The notes under the pieces were generated by a model that was not told the origin of the DNA, made no database searches, and saw only the letters and a program-made list of their open reading frames with translations. The position numbers were made by a program, and so were the translations under genes. Shown piece by piece: positions 48,801 through 59,310 of a DNA stretch of 64,000 nt. Position 1 is the stretch's first letter. Each line of letters begins with the position of its first letter. The stretch is from the NCBI GenBank assembly GCA_905250115.1, contig CAJNOI010000004.1, positions 205,784-269,783 on the forward strand, in the 5' to 3' direction. The stretch is from Adineta steineri (lineage: Eukaryota; Rotifera; Eurotatoria; Adinetida; Adinetidae).

Positions 48801-50694
48801 ATAAAAAACAAAAACAATTTGATAAATTAATTAATGAATGGAGACAAAAATGTGAAGATATAACTATTGAACTTGAAGTATCACAAAAAGAAGCTCGACA
48901 TTTTTCAACTGAATTATTTAAACTTAAACAACAATATGAAGAATCACATGAACAAATTGATGCACTTCGTAAAGAAAATAAGAATTTAGCTGATGAAATA
49001 AAAGTTTGTTGAATTTATACAAAGAAAAGAAAAAAATCTTATGTTTTGTTTTTCTTCCTTAGGATCTTATTGATCAATTAGGTGAAGGTGGAAAGAATGT
49101 TCATGATTTAGAGAAAGCTCGTAAACGTGCTGAATTAGAGAAAGAAGAATTACAAGCTGCATTAGAAGATGCTGAATCTACTCTTGAACAAGAAGAAGCT
49201 AAAGTTCTTCGTGCACAAATGGAATTAAGTACAGTTCGACAAGAAATTGATCGACGAATTCATGAGAAAGAAGAAGAATTTGAAAATACAAGACGTAATC
49301 ATCAACGTTCACTTGAATCTATGCAAGCAAGTTTAGAAGCTGAAGCACGATCAAAAACTGAAGCACTTAAACAAGTAGAAAAAGAATAAACTCAGTTTTT
49401 TATTTCATATAAATATCAATTGTTTTTTATCTAGAAAAAGAAACTTGAATCAGATATCAATGAACTTGAAGTTGCACTTGATCATGCTAATCGTACAAAT
49501 GCTGATTTACAAAAGACATTAAAACGTGTTCAACAAAATATATTAGAATTACAAGTACAAGTTGAAGAAGAACAACGACAACGTGATGAAGCTCGAGAAG
49601 TAGCTTTAGTAGCTGAACGTCGTGCTAATCTTATTAGTGGTGAACTTGAAGAATTACGTACAGCTTTAGAACAAGCTGAACGTGCACGTAAAGCAGCTGA
49701 AAGTGAATTACATGATGCAGCTGATCGTATTAGTGATGTTAGTACACAAAATGCTAATTTATCATCGCAACGACGACAACTTGAATCAACTATTGCTGCT
49801 ATGCAAGCTGATTTAGATGAAGCTGTTAGTGAACTTAAGAATAGTGAAGAACGTGCTAAGAAAGCTGGTAGTGATGCTACACGTCTTGTTGAAGAATTAC
49901 GTCAAGAACAAGATCATGCTTTACAAGTTGAACGATTACGTAAAGGTCTTGAACAACAAGTTAAAGATCTTCAAATACGTCTTGATGAATCAGAAGGAGG
50001 TACACTTAAAGGTGGAAAACGTATTATTGGTAAACTTGAACAACGTGTACGTAAATCGAAAAAGAAAAAAAGAAAATATGTATTGATTGTTTTCTTTAGA
50101 TTCATGAATTAGAAGCTGAAAATGAATTAGAACAACATCGTCATCAAGAAACTCTTAAAGAATTACGTAAAAATGATCGTCGTTTGAAAGAACTTGCATT
50201 TCAAACTGAAGAAGATCGTAAGAATCAATTACGTTTACAAGATCTTACTGAAAAATTACAAGCAAAACTTAAAGTCTACAAACGTCAAGTCGAAGAAGCT
50301 GGTACATAGATTTTTGAAAAAAAAAACAATATTATAATATACTTTTTTTTCCAGAGGAAATTGCTGCACTTAATTTGGCTAAATTTCGTAAAGTTCAAAC
50401 TGATCTTGGTAAGTTAATTGATTGATTCAAGGAAAATAAATTTGGAGAAAAATTTTCATTTTCTTATAGAAGAATCAGCTGAACGTGCTGATATAGCTGA
50501 AAATCAACTTGGTAAATTACGTGCTAAAAATCGATCATCAGTTAGTGCAAGTCGTTCTTCAGAAATTGTAAGTCTATTGCGGTCAAGTAATTTAATAATA
50601 TGTTTTTTTTTTCTTTTTCTAGCGCGATTTACGTGAATCTACAATAGTTCGAGCATCTTCAACTATGCGTGCTAGTTCAGTTCGTCAACGTTAA
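42845..50694 (+). CDS. Mhc: muscle myosin II heavy chain
   Basis: Actin-based motor of thick filaments. Twenty-five exons fit in phase to 1,961 aa: 42845-42855, 42912-43116, 43176-43319, 43371-43527, 43975-44102, 44164-44200, 44259-44320, 44371-44466, 44522-44528, 44575-44634, 44691-44824, 44885-45070, 45133-45495, 45791-46026, 46082-46220, 46270-46957, 47005-48345, 48404-48727, 48786-49003, 49063-49374, 49435-50046, 50100-50301, 50355-50408, 50470-50567, 50623-50694. P-loop GESGAGKT is 183-190, switch 1 NNNSSRF 242-248, switch 2 DIAGFE 465-470, and both reactive SH Cys are present ([13 protein letters not shown]). A light-chain neck with [12 protein letters not shown] (829-840) precedes the ~1,100-residue coiled-coil rod and a Ser/Arg-rich tailpiece. 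I found no mutually exclusive exon pairs. Exon 9 is only 7 nt. Confidence 0.97.
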
Positions 50695-50825
50695 AATATT
50701 TTGTCTGTCTTTTGTGTAGTTGTTCATATACTAGCTTTAATATAACAAAAAAAATTTAATCAAATAATAAATATGTTAGTATAAATATCATGATTATCTT
50801 TTTTTTATTTATATGAAAGATGATT

Positions 50826-51714
50826 TCATAGATCATTTTGCTTCCTATGGATTGTTTGTTTATCATTGATCAGTATCATTACATAATCCATATCATCGAT
50901 TGCATATTTGGTTAGGTAACCTTTACCAGTTAATATATGTATCAATACTAATTTTGTCGAATAGTAAACATCCATAGGAAGATTTGTACCATAAATATAA
51001 GATGGAACAGAATTCTCTTCACTATCGAAGGTTCTAAGTATATAGATCGATTTATTTTGCTCTTGTCGTTTTTCTAAGATATATTTGTTTAGTCGTAAGT
51101 ATGTCTTTGAATTGTATACTGCCCATGCAAAGAGTAATGTCGAGTTGTAAGAGTCTGTAGTAAGTCCAATTGGACGTCCAGTTTGCATTGCACTTACAAA
51201 ATAATCGAATTGTTCACTATCATCAGAAACGAAAAATTCATCGCGAACATAACGAAAACCATCATCCATGTGGTTCAAATTTTTAGTGAATCTTGTAATA
51301 TTTTCCGTTATTCTATCGGCAAGAAAATTTCGTGCGAGACGAGCAATAATTCGATTATTATCAATATGATCGTTGTTGTCTTCATCTTTGGGTACAATGC
51401 TAAGCTCAGTAAGTGCTTCAGAGCAAATTTTTAATACGTCGTTTAATTTATGACTATCGTCGGACTCAAACATTTCCATGCAGCTATTTAATGAAGGTAC
51501 CGATGCAAAGTCAACATCATTCAGTGCTTTGGTCACTAAATTTAACGCGGTGTCCTGGGTTATATCAATGTTGGATGACGTGTGTGCAAATGCATTAATT
51601 AATACGCTAAAAAGATGTACATATGTTTGTAGAAAACATCTTTTAGTCACAAATTAGTCTTGTTCGATTTATTATATCTTACCATAGAATAGTAACTGAC
51701 GATAATGCAGTCAT
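50826..51714 (-). CDS. secreted protein of unknown function
   Basis: Exons 51683-51714 and 50826-51606 join across a 76-bp intron in frame to 270 aa. The join creates a convincing signal peptide (MTALSSVTILCVLINAFAHT), which supports this start rather than the longer unspliced ORF. The mature part is mixed-charge with N-glycosylation sites (NKS, NST, NIT) and no recognised domain. Conserved-looking segments are LARNFLADRITENITRF and GKGYLTKYAIDDMDYVMI. The gene converges on the myosin 3' end with about 130 bp between stop codons. Confidence 0.68.
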
Positions 51715-52803
51715 TTTTATTCGCAATTTTTTTTTACTGAAGAATGATTTGTTTCTACCTGTGATATAGGAAAATGGTTTTTTTTCAATTACTTCTTGCA
51801 TACACTCGTATTTTATTGTTATTTCATCTTTTTCTTCTTTCTACAATGTGCTCTGCTTCGTATTTCTACAGGTATTTTATCTTTTTGATTTATTTTTGAT
51901 CGACAAAAAATCTCATAAAGAATATCTTTAAGTTTTTGACGATGAGAATTCGGGGTGTTATTTTATCTTTACTTTACTTTATAATAAAGAATAAAGTTAC
52001 AAAAACCTTTATCTTCACTTTCATAATAAAGATTAAAGAAATAAAGTAAATCTTTATCTTTCATTAAGGAGAATACAGTTTTGTGTTAACAATGTTTAAT
52101 TGCACAGTACTTCAGTTCATATGACTTCTTTTTCTCTTTCTTCTCAGTAATATTTTTTGTTTTGTTGTTGATCTTGAAAGATTTTTTTTGCCATCTTTGC
52201 TCATTCTTTCGCAATAGAATACCTAGTGGAGAAAAACCAAAAAAAAAGTGACAAATGTTGTTACCTTATATAACAAACTAAACAGATTATTTCGCGAAAA
52301 GAACATTCAATCTCACACATACACACGATACTATCGAAAATTTAGAAACTATTAGAATTTTTGTAAATCATTCAATTTAAACAACTTTATTCTGGTGAGT
52401 CTGACATTAATTTCGTGTTAACACGTCGAGTGGGAACAAAAAGTATGATGAGGGAGAATATACCGTATATCTCATCCACATGTCATGATTGTAAAAGAAT
52501 TGAATAAAATTCTACTATGTCAACGAAAGAATGAGCAAAAAATGTGACGATAAGAAACGCATAGCTTTTTTTCACAGCAAATAAAAACATGCAATATAGT
52601 CGTTCTACTTTACTCCACAAAAGAAGTTACTCGTGATTATTCAAATTTAGTTCAAATATCATTGAAGTTGATCTTCAATGACGGTGATACTAAATCCATA
52701 GATTGCATATATGTCACAGTTTTAAAAATATTTACCTCAAATAGTTGATTCTGTCATAATATTGGTTATTTCAGATTGACAATCTAAGATCATTAAATTC
52801 AAC
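51715..52803. other. intergenic, no gene seen
   Basis: AT-rich spacer with a locally self-complementary TTTATCTTTACTTTA-type stretch at about 51960-52075. No motif-bearing ORF. Confidence 0.45.
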
Positions 52804-54761
52804 ATGGCTAATGTACAACTTAATATAAACGATACCATGTTAAATACATTTCGAGTACGATTTTCATCATTTTTGATTTATTAAAACATGCAAATGATAT
52901 TGTAGGGTGTACCATTGACTGACATTCCGAATCTGTTCGGACAGCCTTTGAATCTAAACGATATGCAAGATGTTCGTGATGTTGATCATACATTTATGAT
53001 TAAAGTATATTTTTGCGTATAATACGGTGATCTGTGTTGAATTCAAATTTCTAAATAGCCATTCAAATATGATTCATCAAATCCTGATTGTGAACCTGAG
53101 CCAGTTCACGAAATAGATACTTATCGTGACGTATGGCAAAACGATTATGTTCGTGTGCCTTGTTCAGCGGGTAATATAACTGTAAGTTGTATTCATAAAT
53201 TATTTATCAATCAATATATTATACTCATTCGTAGAGCGATGGAACATCTAAATGGTGTGTTATTCAAATTGCATTGATGAAGCTTAAAGAAAAGTGTGAA
53301 GCGAATACTGGAACAGTTAATACTATAAAAGTATATTTTGATTTGTTGATTTTATTCAATTATTGATATACATTTTTGAGAAAGCGATCGAAAAATGTAC
53401 TGGAATTAGTTATGAAATGGGTTCTCTTAAATATTTGATTAATCAAGTAATATTAAACATTCATGTTCATTTGATCAATACATTAATTCTTATGAGATAT
53501 ATTCAATTGATGAACGAAATCAATTCATGTGTGTCATTCTTCCTAAAATGATCACTCTTGCTGTTAATGTTGATAAAATTTGCAGTCAGGTTCGAATCAT
53601 AGACATCTATACAATGTATTTGTTATATTATATATAGCCACCACCGTTGTTACACATTTACTCTAAACGTTCTGTAACTATGTCTCAACGACAGGCTGCT
53701 TCATTATTAACCTGTGCCTTTTTCTGTCTACATCCTTCTCGATCGCATGAAAATATGAGCAACATTCACGATATATATCAGAATCTCAATTTTAATAAGT
53801 AAATGATATATTCTTTGTCTATATCTATATACAAAATATCGTCTTCTGAAAGACTCTTCGAAACTGGATCATCATGGAAAATTGAAAAACTCAAATGTAT
53901 TTTACATTATTTTCGACGGATTACTGCAGATAGTATGCAATGAGAATTTTTGTTCTAATAAAATTCTACCATTGACGATATGCATGGTTTTTTACAAGTT
54001 GATTTTGCTAATATGTATATTGTGAGTAGAAAATGATCTATGAAATAGTTTTTAGATTTGAAGAATTTAAATAGGATGGTAGTGTGATGGATGAAGGATG
54101 TGTTCAAGAAGAAATACGTTTCACGATTTCTACTGAAATGCTTGTTAGTTTACTTGTTTGTGAAAAGATGCAATCAAATGAATGTATTTTTCTTATTGGT
54201 TGTGAACAATTTTCAACTTATACAGGTTATGCAAATACTTTTAAAGCCATAATGCAGATTATATTGATAAAACACCGAAGTAAGTCAAAAGACAATTCTT
54301 GCATATTAATAATGCATTTATTCTTATTATTCATTAAGAAATAGTTGGGGTCGAAAATTATGTCATGTTGTAGCTATGGATGCAATTTATTATGCAAATC
54401 CACTAACACAATATACTGTTGAGAATATGGCTCGTGAATTAATAAAAGCGCATTTAATGGAAATAGAGAAATGAAAGGTATGAATTATTCACAAAGTTTA
54501 ATGAAAATGTTAGATTTATTTTAAATAGCAATCATTCAATTAATTGCTGCCTCGGAAGCCAATCGCCCACTTATTTATGCTACCTTTCGCAATCAAACTT
54601 TGGTTGAATCATTTTGGACAGTTTATAGTTATTTAATAGATCAACACGCAACTGTACGTCATCTTTGCTTGTATCTTCAACAATATTCGTCACAATACAA
54701 TAAATTGACATTATTCGAATTTATTCTCACTACACCCATTTCAACATTAACGATTAATTAA
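52804..54761 (+). pseudogene. PARG: poly(ADP-ribose) glycohydrolase-like gene, decayed
   Basis: PARG removes poly(ADP-ribose) after DNA damage. Readable exons are 52804-52854, 52906-53004, 53059-53181, 53235-53330 and 53381-53448, then segments around 53500-53590, 53640-53800, 53874-53935, 53977-54020, 54076-54282, 54341-54477 and 54529-54761. Family blocks include NDYVRVPCSAGN, SVTMSQRQAASLLTCAFFC, LHYFRRITAD, LQVDFANMYI, GCVQEEIRFTIS, TYTGYANTFK and VVAMDAIYY. Lesions: TGA at 53941-53943 with about 35 expected residues missing before VDFAN; a one-base frame change at about 54245; and another frame change with loss of the NWGCGAFGGD-type block near 54450. The usual GGG before QEE reads DGS. 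A splice route could rescue some of these but not all. Confidence 0.8.
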
Positions 54762-54874
54762 TGATTATTCTTCATTGATCATAATGAAGAATATATTTTC
54801 TATAATACAATAATATCATATCAAAATAGATTTTTAGAAATCTTAAAAAATAAAAGTTTTATTCTAAGAGTATC

Positions 54875-54930
54875 TGAGGGTGAGGGTGTGAGTGTAAAAG
54901 AAGATGAAACATACACCTACATCCATACCC
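54875..54930. repeat. GT/AC-rich imperfect hairpin, telomere-repeat-like
   Basis: A G-rich stretch (GAGGGTGAGGGTGTGAG) is followed within about 15 bp by a C-rich stretch (ACACCTACATCCATACCC) that is imperfectly complementary. First of a series of such loci in the right part of the window. Confidence 0.6.
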
Positions 54931-54965
54931 TTCTTTGATTGAATCAGTGTACATATCTTACTTAT

Positions 54966-55276
54966 AGTATCGTGTATGACTGTATGTGTGTGGCTTCCAT
55001 CAATCTTACTCGCGTAATTGAGTTGCCGTTACCTATTTGTTTTGTGAAGGCAATCAATCCTGTTCTTATGTATGTACTTTTTACATAAGACAAGCAAATA
55101 CATGATGATTACATAATGTCGACAACTGCGCCATTCGTTTTGTACTTTTAACACAAGCATGAGTTCACCTGGTCTTGTGAAGTTGATGCCTATAAAAAGA
55201 GGAGAGCAAGATTGTTTAAATTAAACAAGGTAAGTAAGATTGACGGAAGCCATCCACATACAGTCATACACAGTAT
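54966..55276. mobile_element. MITE-like element with ~44-bp terminal inverted repeats
   Basis: The arms at 54966-55010 and 55232-55276 share GTGTATGACTGTATGTG, GGCTTCC and TCAATCTTACT in inverted orientation, about 220 bp apart. The interior has no ORF. I could not define target duplications with confidence, so it may be a MITE or a simple inverted duplication. The TATA-like box and candidate donor of the downstream transporter lie inside it. Confidence 0.55.
55191..55200 (+). promoter_or_regulatory. candidate TATA box of the sugar transporter gene
   Basis: TATAAAAAGA lies about 40 bp before a consensus donor GTAAGTAAG at 55230, and an acceptor lies before the ATG. Position and motif only. 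Confidence 0.35.
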
Positions 55277-55635
55277 TGTAATTATAATATGTACACTAAC
55301 TCTGTCAAAGAGTGTTGAAGTTTAGAGCGAGAAACATGTACGTTGAAGAAATTGTTCAATGTCACTAAAGGGTTCTTCTTGAGTACTTAAATAGTTGTAT
55401 TGTCTTCCACATTTTAATTCCACAGGGATTGTGCTGAAGTGTTTTTAATACGTTTCTACATGTTCAGAGAGAATAAGAGAGTTAGGAGATAGTCGATCGT
55501 GTATATGCAAGAATAAAAAAAGAAGGAAGTTTCTTTTCCGTTCATACCCACACCCCTTTCTGTTTCAATTTTCTTTTCTTTATTCATTGCGCAGATCACT
55601 GCATACAGGCAAGCAAATTTAAATCGTCATTTAAG

Positions 55636-57240
55636 ATGCCTAAACTCATCGAAAAACTTCGAGAAAATCCGATGGCCATCGTGGTATCGGCTTTTGCTGC
55701 TTTTGGTGGCTTCTTATATGGCTACGATACAGGCACGATCTCTGGTATTATCACTATGGATTATTTTCTCCAGACCTTTGGTGATGTGCAGGCGGATGGA
55801 ACATATGCTCTTGCCTCCAGCGACAAAAGTTTGATTGTCTCTATCTTATCGGCAGGCACATTTTTTGGTGCATTACTTGGTTATCCGTGCGGCGATTTTC
55901 TTGGCCGCCGATGGGGATTAATATTGGCGTGCTTAATTTTCTCGATTGGTGTTGCATTTCAAACAGCTGCTACCGCACTTCCACTCTTCGTTGTGGGTCG
56001 AGTTGTTGCAGGGCTTGGTGTCGGTATAATCTCGTGTATTGTTCCTATGTATCAATCAGAATGTGCTCCCAAATGGATTCGAGGTGCCATCGTCTCGGGT
56101 TACCAATGGTTTATTACTATTGGCCTTCTTATTGCTGCCATTGCCAACAACGGAACCAAAGATATTGCATCCTACGCTTGCTATCGAATTCCAATTGGAA
56201 TTCAACTTATATGGGCTTCTATCCTTGCGTTAGGTATGTTCATTCTACCCGAATCACCACGTTTTCTCATTATGAAGGGTCGTACCGAGAAAGCCTATCG
56301 ATCGCAAGCTAGACTGAATTCGAGCACGGTTGATGATCCCAAAGTCGACGCTGACATCAAGGAGATCGTTGCCAACATGGAGTTTATGGCAAAGTTCGGT
56401 TCTGCTACTTATGCTGACTGTTTTAAAATGGGACCTCAAAAGAATCTTCTTCGAACTTTGGTTGGCGTCTTTCTTCAAGCATGGCAACAACTGACTGGCA
56501 TCAACTTCATATTTTACTATGGTACATCTTTCTTCCAAGCCTCTGGTATCCAGCTACCATTCTTGATTACGATTGCAACCAATGTTGTCAATGTCGGTAT
56601 GACTATTCCTGGCATGTGGGGTATGGACAAGCTAGGTCGACGCAAGATTCTTATGATTGGTGCTGCTGGCATGTTAGTCTGTGAATTCATTGTCGCCATC
56701 GTTGGTACGATAGTCGGTCAATCAAACGAAGCAGCACAAAAGACACTTATTGCATTCGTGTGCATCTACATTGCTTTCTTTGCTTCGACATGGGGTCCTG
56801 CTGCATGGGTCGTCACAGGTGAACTTTATCCTCTAGGCATCCGCGCTAAGTGCATGTCTCTATCGAGCGCTTCCAGCTGGCTATGGAACTTTGGTCTCGG
56901 CTATGCTACACCGTATATGGTTGATTCTGACAAAGGAAACTTGGGTTCCAAAGTATTCTTCGTATGGGGTTCGACGTGTGTAGGTTGTCTTCTCTTTGCG
57001 TTTTTCTGTATTTGGGAGACAAAAGGTTTATCACTCGAACAAGTCGATTATCTTGTTAGCAATTCATCACCCCTCACGTCGGCCAAACTTAATAAAGCAT
57101 TGCGAGCAGGTACTGTCGTGGCAACTGGCTCGACCGGTGGCGGGCCTGCACCCTTCTCGAATAAAGTACAAAACGCTGAAGATGCGAAGATTCCTAATCA
57201 GAATATTGACAAGAAAGCAACTATTGGAGATGTAGTTTGA
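55636..57240 (+). CDS. MFS sugar/H+ symporter, fungal type
   Basis: Imports hexoses across the plasma membrane. The single exon of 534 aa has twelve predicted membrane spans. Sugar-porter motifs include GYDTGTISG (29-37), GDFLGRRWG (86-94), GRVVAGLGVG (121-130), PESPRFL (205-211), QQLTGINFIFYYG (284-296), DKLGRR (331-336), GELYPLGIRAKC (395-406) and WETKGLSLEQVD (460-471). The N-terminal MPKLIEKLRENPMAIVVSAFAA style, the length and ETKGLSLEQVD are typical of ascomycete and basidiomycete hexose transporters. The coding sequence is clearly richer in G+C than surrounding genes and has no introns. Transfer from fungi is the best reading, inferred from protein style, structure and composition. The start gives the family-typical cytoplasmic N-terminus. 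Confidence 0.92.
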   Translation: MPKLIEKLRENPMAIVVSAFAAFGGFLYGYDTGTISGIITMDYFLQTFGDVQADGTYALASSDKSLIVSILSAGTFFGALLGYPCGDFLGRRWGLILACLIFSIGVAFQTAATALPLFVVGRVVAGLGVGIISCIVPMYQSECAPKWIRGAIVSGYQWFITIGLLIAAIANNGTKDIASYACYRIPIGIQLIWASILALGMFILPESPRFLIMKGRTEKAYRSQARLNSSTVDDPKVDADIKEIVANMEFMAKFGSATYADCFKMGPQKNLLRTLVGVFLQAWQQLTGINFIFYYGTSFFQASGIQLPFLITIATNVVNVGMTIPGMWGMDKLGRRKILMIGAAGMLVCEFIVAIVGTIVGQSNEAAQKTLIAFVCIYIAFFASTWGPAAWVVTGELYPLGIRAKCMSLSSASSWLWNFGLGYATPYMVDSDKGNLGSKVFFVWGSTCVGCLLFAFFCIWETKGLSLEQVDYLVSNSSPLTSAKLNKALRAGTVVATGSTGGGPAPFSNKVQNAEDAKIPNQNIDKKATIGDVV

Positions 57241-57508
57241 AGTTGACCAAACATTGGTGCACAACAAAAAAAAAGACAATTCATTTTTATTTTTACACAT
57301 TTGTATATATCCATATCGATGAAATAGATCTTAGTTAATCTCATTTTAAATAAATAAAATTGAAAATAGCGTCAAACAATCTCACCCACACCTTCAAGAT
57401 TTGTATTGTATACACTAACAAATATTATCGTCATATGCGGCGCAAGTCTTTCCTCTCTGCAATTATCAAGTTGATAAGTAGAAAATGAAAATCAAATGAC
57501 ATATTTGT

Positions 57509-57773
57509 TCATACAGTTGATTCTCTTAATACATCTAGCATTTCATCAGTTCTCTTTGATAATCGGGTATTTTCATCACTATTAAATAATAAATGATTGT
57601 GAACTATACGATGATGAGCATAGAAACTCGTTTGTGGATGTATTTGATCATATATTGTATCTGTTAGCAATAATAAAGGATGAACAATATTCTCTTCAGG
57701 TTGTGTACGCATTTTCGCAGGTGAATTATCGAGGATGTGACTGTACGTACATTCTCTCTCATAACACATTCAC
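57509..57773 (-). repeat. dispersed direct repeat with conserved ORF, copy 1
   Basis: The minus-strand ORF of 86 aa (QTSFYAHHRIVHNHLLFN, NTRLSKRTDEM) is clearly homologous to the minus-strand ORF at 59757-60008. Many differences between the copies leave the amino acid unchanged or similar. It could be a gene fragment, an exon of a duplicated gene or part of a mobile element. The protein is not recognised. Both copies sit next to CACCC-rich sequence. Confidence 0.7.
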
Positions 57774-57797
57774 TTCTCACCCACACCTATACCCTTT

Positions 57798-58041
57798 AGA
57801 CGAAAAAATGAAGATAAAGACGTGTTGTAGATTGAAAGAGAATGAAAGATATTGAGTTGTGTTGTAATGCATGAGTCAAATATTGTGCTCCGACTTCTTC
57901 GATTTCATTCTTACTGATATCGCAACGTGGTGATTATCTAGACGAAAAAATGAAGATAAGGACGTGTTGTAGATGAAAAGAGAATGAAAGTTACTGTGTT
58001 GTATTTTAATACGTTAGTCAAATATCGTGCTTCACCATCTC
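57798..58041. repeat. tandem duplication upstream of the glycosyltransferase
   Basis: AGACGAAAAAATGAAGATAA begins at 57798 and again at 57940. About 100 bp following each copy match with scattered differences (GACGTGTTGTAGAT, AGAGAATGAAAG, GTCAAATAT.GTGCT). The second copy runs into the region just before the glycosyltransferase start. Confidence 0.75.
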
Positions 58042-58083
58042 CGATTATACGTATCTGACGATTTTGCATTTCGTTTTCTATCA

Positions 58084-59310
58084 ATGCAATCTATCTCGAT
58101 AGTTCGTTGGGTGACAATATTATTGATAATTATCATATTTAGTCTTTATATTATAACCAAATATAATAAATTTATCACTGGGACTAGTAATGTATTTAAG
58201 AATTCGGAATTTTTAACAAACAATCGCCTGGTCCCTTCTTATCCGACTAATACATCATCTAATAAACAAACTTTAAATTATTCTTCAAATTCATCATTAT
58301 CAATATCGTCCACATCTTACACAAACAAAACATGTCAGTTACCACAGTTCTTAATTCCTTCTACGGATTCTAAAACTCTTCTTATCATCATTGCCATCAA
58401 TCGCATTGATTTCATTGAAATGAATTATGCTTCTGCGCTTGCATTTCTTCCGAATAACTCTTTTGAATATGTGGTTTTTGACCACAGTTTCCGTGACAAG
58501 CCACAAATAGCAGATGACATAAAAAAACTATGTGATAAACTTCAGGTGAAATATATTCGTGTACCTTATACACTTCAAATTAACCATCCATCGAATTCTC
58601 ACGGTTCTGTTGTTCATTGGATTATTCAAGAACACGCTTCGAAACATAAAGGCCGAGTTTGGTTTCTCGATGTTGATATGTTTTTCATTAATGATTGGGT
58701 TTGGGAAGATGTCATGCCAATAGCAAAGTATGACATTATGACTGTCTGGCAGCGAAGACCACATGAGCACAAACTTGGGCCTTATATTTTCTATATATGG
58801 CCCAACTTCATTATTTTTCAGAATATACAGTCTATTCCAGACCTCAACAAGATGCGATGGAAATCAGTTCGAATCGGTAACTCAGATGTTGATAGTGGCG
58901 GTGAGTCTTATTATTGGATTAAAGAACATCCTTTGATTCGTATCAAGGGGATATGGAATGCACAGTGTGATATTCACGGTGATAGAAGTGGGTGCCAAGA
59001 ACAATATCAACGTCAAAGTCCAGAGATGATTGAGCGTATTCACCAAAATCCTGACTTGTACGAACTAATATGGCCAAATGTTTCAAATAAAGGTAAACTC
59101 AACGATCATGGCATCATTGGTGACATTTTAATTTTACATTATCGAGCTGGCAGCAATTGGAATGGAATCTCCAAAGAAGCATCAGACAAAAAGTGGGCAA
59201 GAATTCAGGGAGCCGTCCAAAACGCCTTAAAAGACAAAAGAAAACGAAATGAGGAGCAGCTCTTCCGTTACAATGCATGCCTTCAACGACTAAGGAATCG
59301 ACAGAATTAA
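58084..59310 (+). CDS. type II membrane glycosyltransferase-like protein (GT-A, DxD)
   Basis: Single exon. I prefer the ATG at 58084 (408 aa) because it puts a short basic segment before the membrane anchor (WVTILLIIIIFSLYIIT); the ATG at 58027 adds 19 residues. A Ser/Asn-rich stem is followed by a catalytic-looking domain: TLLIIIAINRIDFIEMNYAS, FEYVVFDHSF, the metal-binding DVD in RVWFLDVDMFFIND (DVD at 196-198 from this start), SDVDSGGESYYWIKEHP and a C-terminal LHYRAGSNWNG. The DxD and topology suggest a Golgi nucleotide-sugar transferase. I cannot name donor or acceptor. The lack of introns and flanking direct repeats suggest an acquired or retro-duplicated gene. Confidence 0.75.
   Translation: MQSISIVRWVTILLIIIIFSLYIITKYNKFITGTSNVFKNSEFLTNNRLVPSYPTNTSSNKQTLNYSSNSSLSISSTSYTNKTCQLPQFLIPSTDSKTLLIIIAINRIDFIEMNYASALAFLPNNSFEYVVFDHSFRDKPQIADDIKKLCDKLQVKYIRVPYTLQINHPSNSHGSVVHWIIQEHASKHKGRVWFLDVDMFFINDWVWEDVMPIAKYDIMTVWQRRPHEHKLGPYIFYIWPNFIIFQNIQSIPDLNKMRWKSVRIGNSDVDSGGESYYWIKEHPLIRIKGIWNAQCDIHGDRSGCQEQYQRQSPEMIERIHQNPDLYELIWPNVSNKGKLNDHGIIGDILILHYRAGSNWNGISKEASDKKWARIQGAVQNALKDKRKRNEEQLFRYNACLQRLRNRQN

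Larger units (their letters stand above)
54762..55635. other. intergenic with GT-rich hairpin and MITE-like inverted repeat
   Basis: Contains the repeats annotated separately at 54875-54930 and 54966-55276. A TATA-like box lies at 55191, a donor consensus at 55230 and an acceptor (TTGCGCAG) at about 55587-55594 before the transporter ATG. These suggest a ~365-bp 5'-UTR intron. Confidence 0.45.
57241..58083. other. intergenic with direct and tandem repeats
   Basis: Contains copy 1 of a ~265-bp dispersed repeat (57509-57773) and a tandem duplication (57798-58041) running into the 5' region of the glycosyltransferase. GT/AC-rich patches lie at 57381-57395 and 57774-57795. Confidence 0.55.

Noticed and set aside
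51950..52080. AT-rich self-complementary stretch as a MITE
   Set aside because: No defined termini or target duplication; it may be simple-sequence palindromy.
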